This document shows positions 36,809 to 44,059 of a stretch of DNA of 64,000 nt, in pieces. This DNA comes from UBA1547 sp035399865 (GTDB lineage: Bacteria > Patescibacteriota > Saccharimonadia > Saccharimonadales > Saccharimonadaceae), in contig DAOPJW010000003.1 in assembly GCA_035399865.1 (NCBI GenBank), positions 1 through 64,000 on the forward strand. Reading direction: 5' to 3'. The notes beneath the pieces were generated by a model, which worked only from the letters and a program-made list of their open reading frames with translations, ran no database searches and was not told the origin of the DNA. The translations under genes and the position numbers were made by a program. Numbering within the stretch: position 1 is the stretch's first letter; each line of letters begins with the position of its first letter.

Positions 36809-37276
36809 TTATTGAATCTGGATTTTTTTGGCTTGTTCTTGTTTGATCTTGCTAAAGCTGATAGTTAAAACACCGTCTTTAAGGACTGCTTCAACTTCCT
36901 CTTCCTTTACGCTTACTGGTAAAGCTAGAGTACGATTAAATTCGCCCCAATAGCATTCTTGGATGTGCCAATTTACTGCATCGGTCTCGTCACCACTTGA
37001 TAGTGTGCCACTGATGGTTAAAATTCCATCGCTAATACTTACATCTAGATCTTCTTTATTTACACCCGCCGTACGTGCTTTTACGATTAATTTCTCGGCG
37101 GTTTCATATACATCAACAGCTAGTTGACCTGGGAATTCTTCTTCTGATTCATCCCAATCTTCTGACGTTGTTGTACCTGTTCCCATCTCATCGGCTGGTG
37201 TGACGTTGTCGTCATTTAAGAAGGCCGCCGTAAGCTCATCTTCAATTAATAGATCGTCATTCCTATTGCGTGCCAT
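36809..37276 (-). CDS. Small heat-shock protein Hsp20
   Basis: 155 residues. The alpha-crystallin domain spans about 50-150: VYETAEKLIVKARTAGVNKEDLDVSISDGILTI region, ECYWGEFNRTLALP (the F-x-R-x-x-x-L-P motif) and LKDGVLTISFSK, with a C-terminal IQIQ. It is an ATP-independent holdase. The N-terminus is acidic. A good SD (GGAGGA) and an upstream TATAAT place transcription start well before the ATG, so this gene is not leaderless. Confidence 0.93.
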   Translation of the reverse strand: MARNRNDDLLIEDELTAAFLNDDNVTPADEMGTGTTTSEDWDESEEEFPGQLAVDVYETAEKLIVKARTAGVNKEDLDVSISDGILTISGTLSSGDETDAVNWHIQECYWGEFNRTLALPVSVKEEEVEAVLKDGVLTISFSKIKQEQAKKIQIQ

Positions 37277-37384
37277 TTATTTCCTCCACTTTCCTCTTGG
37301 CTCTATTGACAAATAGTCTATCACATTATAACTAACGTATACAGTATAATCAACTATAGAGAACAACTAAACGTAAAAAACACA

Positions 37385-38041
37385 ATGTTTGATAAGCCAC
37401 TTTCTATTATTGCTCCCCACTACTGTTGTGGTTGCGATGAAATTGGGTGCCTTTTATGCTCTAATTGTAAATATAACATCATTAATGAGCCAGAAATGTT
37501 TTGTATCGTGTGCGGTAGGCCGACAGGCACCATGAATTTGTGTAATTCTTGTAGAGTTCCATACGAGCGAGTCTGGCTGGTTGGTAAGCGTGAAGGTATT
37601 CTGCAACGTTTAGTCGGTTCGTATAAATTTGAAAGAGTAATTGAGGCTCATGAAGTACTCGGAGATTTATTACTTGAAGTTCTACCAGAATTACCGCCCG
37701 ATACGTTAATAGTCCCCGTGCCGACAACATCTGGACGAATCAGAGAACGTGGCTATGATCATATGTTACTGATAACACGCTATATAGCTAAAAAAAGAGG
37801 TTTGGTTTGCAAACAATTACTATTAAGGAAAAATGATTCGAAACAACGCCAGGCCTCTGCAAATATACGTGAAATTCAAGCCAAACAAGCTTTTTATGTT
37901 GAAGCTGAAATTAATGCTGACACTCCCATTTTGCTGGTTGATGATGTCGTAACTACTGGATCGACTATAAAATATGCCTCAAAAGCCTTGAAAAAGGCTG
38001 GTGCAATTCATGTATGGGTAGCGGTAATTGCTCGTCAATGA
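37385..38041 (+). CDS. comF: ComF family phosphoribosyltransferase-like protein
   Basis: 218 residues. The N-terminal zinc finger (CCGCDEIGCLLCSNC, CIVCGRP, LCNSC) and the C-terminal PRTase fold with VPVPTTSGRIRERGYDH and the PRPP loop ILLVDDVVTTGST are those of ComF/GntX. ComF is a cytoplasmic factor for natural transformation in many bacteria. It is monocistronic here, next to the T4SS-like cluster and upstream of a tRNA-Ser. Confidence 0.92.
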   Translation: MFDKPLSIIAPHYCCGCDEIGCLLCSNCKYNIINEPEMFCIVCGRPTGTMNLCNSCRVPYERVWLVGKREGILQRLVGSYKFERVIEAHEVLGDLLLEVLPELPPDTLIVPVPTTSGRIRERGYDHMLLITRYIAKKRGLVCKQLLLRKNDSKQRQASANIREIQAKQAFYVEAEINADTPILLVDDVVTTGSTIKYASKALKKAGAIHVWVAVIARQ

Positions 38042-38195
38042 CGGTTGGTAGGTAGTAGATGGTGAGTGGTAAATGGTATATAATGGTACGCTAGATAGAG
38101 GTTAGGTGTTGAAAGGTGTTATTTTTATACGCCTTACATACTTGGTTATCTACCACCTATTAACTACTATCTACTAAATACTAACTACCAATATT
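38042..38195. repeat. Low-complexity GGTAG/TAGTTGG repeat with inverted halves
   Basis: After the comF stop, runs of GGTTGGTAGGTAGTAGATGG type occur at about 38042-38078. Their approximate inverse complement (CTACCACCTATTAACTACT ... ACTAACTACC) is at 38149-38190, directly before tRNA-Ser. The same motif vocabulary forms the long inverted repeat at 17085-17168. No gene lies in this stretch. Confidence 0.7.
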
Positions 38196-38285
38196 GGAGA
38201 GGTGCCCGAGTGGTTTAAGGGAACGGTCTTGAAAACCGTCGTGTCAGCAATGGTACCGCGAGTTCGAATCTCGCCCTCTCCGCCA
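38196..38285 (+). tRNA. tRNA-Ser (anticodon UGA)
   Basis: 90 nt including encoded CCA. Acceptor GGAGAGG / CCTCTCC, anticodon stem ACGGT / ACCGT with loop CTTGAAA, long class II variable arm, and T arm with GTTCGAATC. Reads UCA/UCG/UCN. Confidence 0.96.
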
Positions 38286-38288
38286 ATA

Positions 38289-38342
38289 AAAATAACGACC
38301 ATTTGGTCGCTATTTTTATTTTAAAAAAGCTTATATTAATGT
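38289..38342 (+). terminator. Terminator after tRNA-Ser(UGA)
   Basis: Stem CGACC-attt-GGTCG extended by an A-rich / T-rich pairing and followed by a TATTTTTATTTT tract. Confidence 0.75.
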
Positions 38343-38348
38343 TATATT
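38340..38348 (+). promoter_or_regulatory. Extended -10 promoter of the gene at 38355 (leaderless)
   Basis: TGT-TATATT, ending 6 nt before ATG 38355; no SD. It overlaps the downstream edge of the tRNA terminator. Confidence 0.6.
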
Positions 38349-38354
38349 AAGCAT

Positions 38355-39023
38355 ATGGTAAAAAATATAAATAAAAAAGAAAAAAATACTAATAAAATTT
38401 TAAAAATATTGTCATTTTCACTCCTATTAGTAATTTGTTTAGTGGGTATTTTTATTACGGGTATATACGTGTTCTCGACTGTCTTTGAAAACTATGATCA
38501 TAATAAATTTATTAAACTTGATAAAAACATGCAAAGCCTTTACGAACAAATTAAGTCCGAAGCTAATGAAGGTGATGATTGGAAATATATCGCAGTTTGC
38601 AGTAAAGAATATACTGGCGATTTTCCTACCGGAGAGTACAATTGTGTTACCTCAATTTCTATGCAGAAACAGATTAAATCGGTTGATGATCTCAATGAAT
38701 TACAGGCAAAATACTATCCGATAATTGATAACAGCGAATATTTAAAAGAAAAATCTGAGATTGAAATTCAATTACCGAATGATTTTGGAATTAATTTTGT
38801 TGTTAGTAGTGCTGAGAAAAGATATGAAGAGAAAAATACCGGGTTTAGTTGTAGATATATAGATAAAGTATTTGAGACAGATGAAAATGGGAGTTATATT
38901 GAAAGTCAATATGGGACAAATATCGATGTTATTGGTGGAGCGGTTGTAAGTTTAAAATGTACAGGAAAGACAAGCGAAGCATGGTATAAATTATCTGATA
39001 ATGCAAATTTACTTATACCTTAA
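38355..39023 (+). CDS. Membrane-anchored protein, unknown function
   Basis: 222 residues. A lysine/asparagine-rich cytoplasmic start, one membrane helix (ILSFSLLLVICLVGIFITGIYVF) and an extracellular domain of ~180 residues with four Cys (CSKEY, EYNC, FSCRY, LKCTG), possibly two disulfides. No family recognised. It converges on the SGNH-hydrolase gene with an 11-nt overlap. Confidence 0.7.
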   Translation: MVKNINKKEKNTNKILKILSFSLLLVICLVGIFITGIYVFSTVFENYDHNKFIKLDKNMQSLYEQIKSEANEGDDWKYIAVCSKEYTGDFPTGEYNCVTSISMQKQIKSVDDLNELQAKYYPIIDNSEYLKEKSEIEIQLPNDFGINFVVSSAEKRYEEKNTGFSCRYIDKVFETDENGSYIESQYGTNIDVIGGAVVSLKCTGKTSEAWYKLSDNANLLIP

Positions 39024-41670
39024 TTTTTCGAAAAGATAATAGACCTAAAGTGATAACGAAAATTATAACTATGGATATGATTATTATCTTGGCATTGGGT
39101 TGAAAATTTTCATTTTTCACTTTTCCTAATCTGTTTAGTTCGAGTGGTATGACATTTTCATTTTGTATACCCTTTACTTGACCATTAGAATCAGATGATG
39201 AGATTGACTCAATCAAATTATTACTCTCATCACTAAAGGTTGAGTCAGTACTATTTTTTAAATAAACTATATTCCCATTTTTACTAACATTGTCATCTTT
39301 GTAGTCAGAATTATAATTATAAATCTGGTCACTTTTTTTACTAAAATATATTACGTCGTACAATTCTATTGGTTCACCAGAGTATGATTTACTGGTCAAA
39401 AATACTGTATGGTATCCTTCATCTAGATCCGAAGGCAACTCAATGTCGATATCTAGTGAGCCATCATTCGTTGCTTTGTACTCACCTATTAACCTCGGCT
39501 CAGAGGCGATTTCAACAATAATTTCTGAATCGGGTTCTAATGATTTACTTTCTAAAATGAGACGCTTAAATTTTTCATTTTTATTGAACACGAAATTTCG
39601 ATTAGCGAGATTTGGATAATTATGACCAGATTCGGGTATCCAATATTTCGAAGGCTCTGGGGCTAAAACGGATTTGTCTGGACATGTCGTATTACCGTTT
39701 TGACAATAGCTATATGTCAAAAGATTGCCAATATTTTTGAATATCGTATCTGATATAAGAGTGTGGCCTGATGGGTTAGGGTGAAAACTTTCACTACCGA
39801 TGGGTCTAAAATTTTTTAATTTATTTATGATAGCAATATCATCGCCTAATCTGATTGCATTCATGGCGGAAGGATTTTCGCTACCACATAGAACTTTATT
39901 ACCGAAGCTATTTTCTATATCAACATATTTAACACCTACGTAGTTTGAGGCCGAAGATATGACCGAGTTTAAATATTTGATGCTTTCGTTCATGAAACGT
40001 CTCTCTGTTTTGTCTAACATATAACCGTTTATCAAGTTACATCCGTCGTTTTCATCGATAACCTTTGGATAACCGACGACAAATATTTTTGAATCTGGCG
40101 AGTCTTCGTGAATTTTTTGATACGTTTTCACTAGTTTAGGGAACAGATTCTTTATTTCATTAGCAGTTTGTTCTCTGCCCTTTTCTGTGTTGGCGAATTT
40201 ACATGTCTTATGGCTAAGACAAGCGGTTAATTTTTCTATCAATCCCGCATCGTTTCCGCCTATACTGACTGTAATTATTTTTGGGCTGTAATGTTTTACG
40301 AATGTCTCTTGGTGAATTCTTCCTGGAATGAATAAATATTTGGCATTAATTTTTACATATACGATATCTATATCGTTTAGATTGAGATTATTTTCGCTCA
40401 ATCTACCTCCTTGACCAGGGTATGAATAGTCATCTCCGACAACATCTCCCATCCTTGCACCAGAGCAGGCTACACTGGCCATATCCAAGATATTAATTCC
40501 CATTAAGTCGGCAATTTTATAGGGATAAGAATTTATACTAAGATGGCATTTTTCAAATTTATCATTTGTGCCTTTAAGATAATATTTATCGTCAGTTTCG
40601 CCCTCTCCGCTGGTGAATGAATCACCTATTGCTAGATAGTCTAATTTTGTTACGGAATATCCTGGTGCTACTAGTGAAACCGAGCGAACTTCTCCATTAC
40701 GAGAGAATGTAAAAAAATCTAACAAGCCTCCATCTTCGCTTATTTTTGGCAAAAATGCATAAAAGAAATTATTTGAAAATAAGCCTGTGTTAAAAGAATT
40801 ACTAGAACACTCTATAAAATCAGTATCATATTGATTAAAAATTGTTATTTTTTTACCACAATTATTATCAACTTTTATGACTTTAATACCAGAATTTATT
40901 CCCATAAAGGCAATATTTCGACCGTAATTGTCGATATCTAATTCTGTTGTTGGATCAGAGCCAGAACCATATGATGGACCTGTTTTTGTAATGTGCTTAA
41001 TCTGTAAAGTGTCCATATTCATCAGGCCTATTCCTATTCCACAAATTTCAAAAACTAGCCACTGACCGTTTTTAGACATGGCAATCCCTCCGATTGCCAC
41101 TTCGTAATCTTCTGTATTTTTAAAAGTATAATCCGGATTAGTTAAATCAAAGTTATATCCTGTTGTTCTGCCATAAATATCTACGTCTTTTATTAAACGC
41201 TTTGAAAAGTTTTTATATACGGATAAACCTTTATATCCAGGCCAAACGTCAGGTTGCATTATTAACATGTCGCTTTTCTGTGAATATAAGCATCCCTTCC
41301 TGAAGTTACAAGGGATATTTGTTCGGTATAAATTGTCATCTAGCGGAAATCCTACTGTGGCAAAAAATATATTACCTTCCGTGTATGAACCGAATTTCAT
41401 TCCTTCATCAACAGTAATGCATATAATTTTTTCCTCTTTTGTTCCGATAATTTTTTGATTTTTGAGAATTCCCCGACAACTGCCGTATGGATTCCCGTTA
41501 ATTGTTTTTGAAGCTAATACTTTAGGATTATCGTTCATCCATGACCAATCAATATTTTTGTTGATGTCTGCGTACGCTATTTGTTTTATTGAAAATAAAT
41601 CAAAACAAAATGAAGACGTAATTAGTACCGTAAGAAAAACAACTGATCTGATAAATATCTTATTTCTCAT
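39013..41670 (-). CDS. Large secreted, membrane-anchored SGNH/GDSL hydrolase
   Basis: 885 residues. A signal peptide (IFIRSVVFLTVLITSSFCF), then a ~320-residue region with propeller-like repeats (KNGQWLVFEICG, NIAFMGINSGIKVI). The SGNH hydrolase follows (about 350-640): block I AIGDSFTSGEGE, SIGGNDAGL, and SFHPNPSGH with catalytic Asp/His. After it come a beta-sandwich-like ~100 residues and a C-terminal membrane anchor (IIIISIVIIFVITLGLLSF). It resembles SGNH hydrolases of Actinobacteria that deacylate lipids or glycans outside the cell. Substrate unknown. Confidence 0.82.
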   Translation of the reverse strand: MRNKIFIRSVVFLTVLITSSFCFDLFSIKQIAYADINKNIDWSWMNDNPKVLASKTINGNPYGSCRGILKNQKIIGTKEEKIICITVDEGMKFGSYTEGNIFFATVGFPLDDNLYRTNIPCNFRKGCLYSQKSDMLIMQPDVWPGYKGLSVYKNFSKRLIKDVDIYGRTTGYNFDLTNPDYTFKNTEDYEVAIGGIAMSKNGQWLVFEICGIGIGLMNMDTLQIKHITKTGPSYGSGSDPTTELDIDNYGRNIAFMGINSGIKVIKVDNNCGKKITIFNQYDTDFIECSSNSFNTGLFSNNFFYAFLPKISEDGGLLDFFTFSRNGEVRSVSLVAPGYSVTKLDYLAIGDSFTSGEGETDDKYYLKGTNDKFEKCHLSINSYPYKIADLMGINILDMASVACSGARMGDVVGDDYSYPGQGGRLSENNLNLNDIDIVYVKINAKYLFIPGRIHQETFVKHYSPKIITVSIGGNDAGLIEKLTACLSHKTCKFANTEKGREQTANEIKNLFPKLVKTYQKIHEDSPDSKIFVVGYPKVIDENDGCNLINGYMLDKTERRFMNESIKYLNSVISSASNYVGVKYVDIENSFGNKVLCGSENPSAMNAIRLGDDIAIINKLKNFRPIGSESFHPNPSGHTLISDTIFKNIGNLLTYSYCQNGNTTCPDKSVLAPEPSKYWIPESGHNYPNLANRNFVFNKNEKFKRLILESKSLEPDSEIIVEIASEPRLIGEYKATNDGSLDIDIELPSDLDEGYHTVFLTSKSYSGEPIELYDVIYFSKKSDQIYNYNSDYKDDNVSKNGNIVYLKNSTDSTFSDESNNLIESISSSDSNGQVKGIQNENVIPLELNRLGKVKNENFQPNAKIIIISIVIIFVITLGLLSFRKIKV

Positions 41671-41793
41671 TTAAAACACCCCCCAATACTAATTAAATAT
41701 TATATTACTATTTAAGAAAATATTAAGCAATCACATTTAATAAATATTTAAGTAAGTACTTGGTTAATGCCTTTAGTTCTATACCAATATTTA

Positions 41794-41802
41794 TGCTAGA
41801 AT
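41794..41802 (+). promoter_or_regulatory. Extended -10 promoter of tsaD (leaderless)
   Basis: TGC-TAGAAT ending 7 nt before ATG 41810; no SD. Confidence 0.55.
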
Positions 41803-41809
41803 GTAACAG

Positions 41810-42907
41810 ATGAAAATACTGGGAATTGAGAGTAGTTGTGATGAAACTGCTGCATCTGTAGTCGAAGACGGATACAGGATTCTTAGCAATGTCGTGAATT
41901 CGCAAATTGATATTCATAAACAGTATGGAGGTGTTGTTCCTGAAGTTGCTGCCCGAAGCCACATCGAAGTTATTAACCCTGTAATTAATAAAGCTTTACA
42001 AGATGCTTCTCTTTCTTGGGAAAACATAGACGGAATAGCTGTTACTTATGCCCCAGGTCTAGTCGGTTCGTTATTAGTCGGTACCTTGGCAGCTAGAACA
42101 ATTTCATTGATAAGAAATATCAAATTATACCCTGTTCATCATATAGAGGCACATGTTTATGCTAATTTTTTGGTGGAAATTGGGGATGGGATTCGGGAAA
42201 TGGGAAATGAGAAATGGGAAATGCCGTCTAGACAACCGAAATTTCCTATCTTGGCACTGATTGTGAGTGGTGGACATACCCAGTTAGTCTATTTTCGAAA
42301 TCACGGAGATTATGAAATATTAGGACAGACCTGCGATGATGCTGTTGGTGAAGCTTTCGATAAAGTCGCAAAAATTATTGGACTACCGTATCCAGGTGGG
42401 CCATCGATATCAGAGGCTGCAAAAAGTGGAGACCCCCTTGCTTATAAATTTCCAAAAGCCCATATGCAAAATGCTTATGATTTTAGCTTTTCTGGGCTCA
42501 AGACAGCAGTTCTAAGAGCTATTCAACAAGAAGTTGGCGTCGATATCACTTTTCCATCAACGGGCCTTGCAGAGCGTTTAAATGACTTACAGCGTAATAA
42601 TTTCGCATCAAGTTTTCAACGAGTAGCAGTTGAGACGCTTGTCGACAAAACAGTTGATGCTTTTTATAGATTTAACCCAAAGTCGGTTATTATCGCTGGT
42701 GGCGTAGCTGCCAATCAAGAACTAAGAAGAATATTAAAACAGAGAATTCCGATCGACATCGAATATGCACCTATAAATTTGTGTACGGATAATGCCACAA
42801 TGGTCGCCTGCTTAGGCTATTACTATGCACAAAAAATGCCATCGATAGATCCGTTGGAGCTAGAAGTATATTCTAGCCTTTCCATGAATAAAACTAAATG
42901 GAATTGA
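41810..42907 (+). CDS. tsaD: tRNA threonylcarbamoyladenosine transferase TsaD
   Basis: 365 residues. ILGIESSCDETAASVV at the start, PEVAARSHIE (metal site), VTYAPGLVGSLLVG, PVHHIEAHVYANF (HxxxH), LIVSGGHTQLV and GGVAANQELR are the TsaD/Gcp signatures. With TsaB/E it makes t6A37 in ANN-decoding tRNAs. After YANFL there is an insertion of about 20 residues (EIGDGIREMGNEKWEMPSRQ) encoded by a GGGAAATG-rich minisatellite, where other TsaD proteins have only a few residues. A hairpin follows the stop. Confidence 0.96.
   Translation: MKILGIESSCDETAASVVEDGYRILSNVVNSQIDIHKQYGGVVPEVAARSHIEVINPVINKALQDASLSWENIDGIAVTYAPGLVGSLLVGTLAARTISLIRNIKLYPVHHIEAHVYANFLVEIGDGIREMGNEKWEMPSRQPKFPILALIVSGGHTQLVYFRNHGDYEILGQTCDDAVGEAFDKVAKIIGLPYPGGPSISEAAKSGDPLAYKFPKAHMQNAYDFSFSGLKTAVLRAIQQEVGVDITFPSTGLAERLNDLQRNNFASSFQRVAVETLVDKTVDAFYRFNPKSVIIAGGVAANQELRRILKQRIPIDIEYAPINLCTDNATMVACLGYYYAQKMPSIDPLELEVYSSLSMNKTKWN
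42182..42224 (+). repeat. GGGAAATG-type minisatellite inside tsaD
   Basis: About four imperfect 7-8 nt units (GGGAAATG, GGAAATG, AGAAATG, GGGAAATG) preceded by GGGGATGGGATTC. In frame, adding about 15-20 residues to TsaD. Confidence 0.75.
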
Positions 42908-42935
42908 TTGTTGTAAAATAAACAATCACTTTTTA
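42904..42935 (+). terminator. Terminator at the tsaD stop
   Basis: Perfect 8-bp stem TGATTGTT / AACAATCA that contains the tsaD stop codon, 8-nt loop, then CTTTTTAAAT. Confidence 0.6.
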
Positions 42936-43915
42936 AATAGAGATTTAATTTTCTGCATGATTTTTTTCACGGTCGGCATTCCCCTGCTGTACAAATTATA
43001 CAGAGGTGATAATGGTTTATCGAAAGTACCAACCAGATGTGATTCTTGATCGGCCCAATTCTTTTTAAACGTAGCGATACCACCATCGATTAGCCCACCG
43101 AAGTCATAACGACTAAGTTCCCATTCCTTGCATTTACGAATGGCATGCCATTTCAAGGCGTAATTTACCCTTAATTTTCTACCTTTTTCGTTCATTCCAC
43201 CATAAAGTTCAAATGCTATATCAGTACTAATTGCTAACCACAAAAAAGCTATCGGTTCTTTTTCGTAATAAGCAACGAAAATTGGCGAATAATCTTCCAT
43301 GAAACTGAAAACATCATAGTAGTATTCATTCTTGTGTATGGCAAATTTTGAACGCTTGGCAGTCTGATGGTAAATTTCAAGACATTTAGTTAATTCTTCC
43401 CTGTTTCGTATTTGTTTTATTTGGATATTTTCACTAGCAGACTTTCGGATATACTGTCTGGTTTTACTGGCCATACTATTCAGTAATTCTGATTCTGATT
43501 TATTTAAGTCCAATATTATCGTTCGAGCAGGCAGAATGTGATTATTCGACTTATGCCAATCTTTTGGGACTTCATATTCATAATCATCAGGCTCTATCGA
43601 AAGCACAATGGAACGGCAAGTCTTTTTTGCATAAATTGCCAATTTTTCTAGTAATTCTTCCCTGTTTTCTTTACTTACAATCGGTCCTCGTGGGACGTAA
43701 GCTATCGATGTAAGTGGTAGAGGTAACTGATGAATCAACATTTGAACAGCTCCGAGAATATTATCCTCTTCGTCATACAAAAATAATCTATAAACTCGCC
43801 AGTTATTAGCAGATTTGACGTCTCCCCAGCCCCAAAGCTGTAAGGGATGTCCCCCATTCTCTAATACATAATCGTTCCATATTTCTTTATTGTGGCACTG
43901 TCTTAGTGAAGTCAT
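42926..43915 (-). CDS. FemAB-family peptidoglycan interpeptide-bridge ligase (copy 1)
   Basis: 329 residues from ATG 43915 (MTSLRQCHNKEIW); a start five codons earlier falls in the -10 box. Double GNAT fold: LPLTSIAYVPRGPIV in the first half; ASKTRQYIRKS, FVAYYEKEPIAFLWLAI and RYDFGGLIDG in the second. FemX/FemAB proteins transfer amino acids from aminoacyl-tRNA to lipid II. TATAAT ends 6 nt before the ATG. Convergent with tsaD, divergent from valS. Confidence 0.88.
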   Translation of the reverse strand: MTSLRQCHNKEIWNDYVLENGGHPLQLWGWGDVKSANNWRVYRLFLYDEEDNILGAVQMLIHQLPLPLTSIAYVPRGPIVSKENREELLEKLAIYAKKTCRSIVLSIEPDDYEYEVPKDWHKSNNHILPARTIILDLNKSESELLNSMASKTRQYIRKSASENIQIKQIRNREELTKCLEIYHQTAKRSKFAIHKNEYYYDVFSFMEDYSPIFVAYYEKEPIAFLWLAISTDIAFELYGGMNEKGRKLRVNYALKWHAIRKCKEWELSRYDFGGLIDGGIATFKKNWADQESHLVGTFDKPLSPLYNLYSRGMPTVKKIMQKIKSLFKK

Positions 43916-43921
43916 ATGACC

Positions 43922-43927
43922 ATTATA
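43922..43927 (-). promoter_or_regulatory. -10 box of the femAB-like gene (leaderless)
   Basis: TATAAT on the minus strand, 6 nt before ATG 43915. Confidence 0.6.
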
Positions 43928-43959
43928 CAATGTCGTCGTTGCCGTTATATTTAATGTGA

Positions 43960-44059
43960 TATACTAATTGTGTAAAACAAACACGCAAAAACCTGACAAA
44001 GTGAGAGGGGTTTTCGTACAAATCTCTGGTTTACTCTTGTCAAAAATTTTTCGCGTGAA
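43960..44059 (+). promoter_or_regulatory. valS promoter and structured 5' leader
   Basis: TATACT at 43960-43965 would start RNA near 43972, giving an ~88-nt leader. Pairing elements: CACGC (43982-43986) with GCGTG (44053-44057), AAAAA with TTTTT next to them, TGACAA (43994-43999) with TTGTCA (44037-44042), AGT with ACT, and GAGA (44003-44006) with TCTC (44023-44026). A competing helix pairs the upstream GCAAAAACC with GGTTTTCG at 44009-44016. It is not a T-box (no AGGGUGGNACCGCG). Function is inferred to be control of valS. Confidence 0.55.

Noticed and set aside
43966..44059. T-box riboswitch upstream of valS
   Set aside because: No T-box consensus, no specifier-loop stem I and no terminator/antiterminator with a T run.
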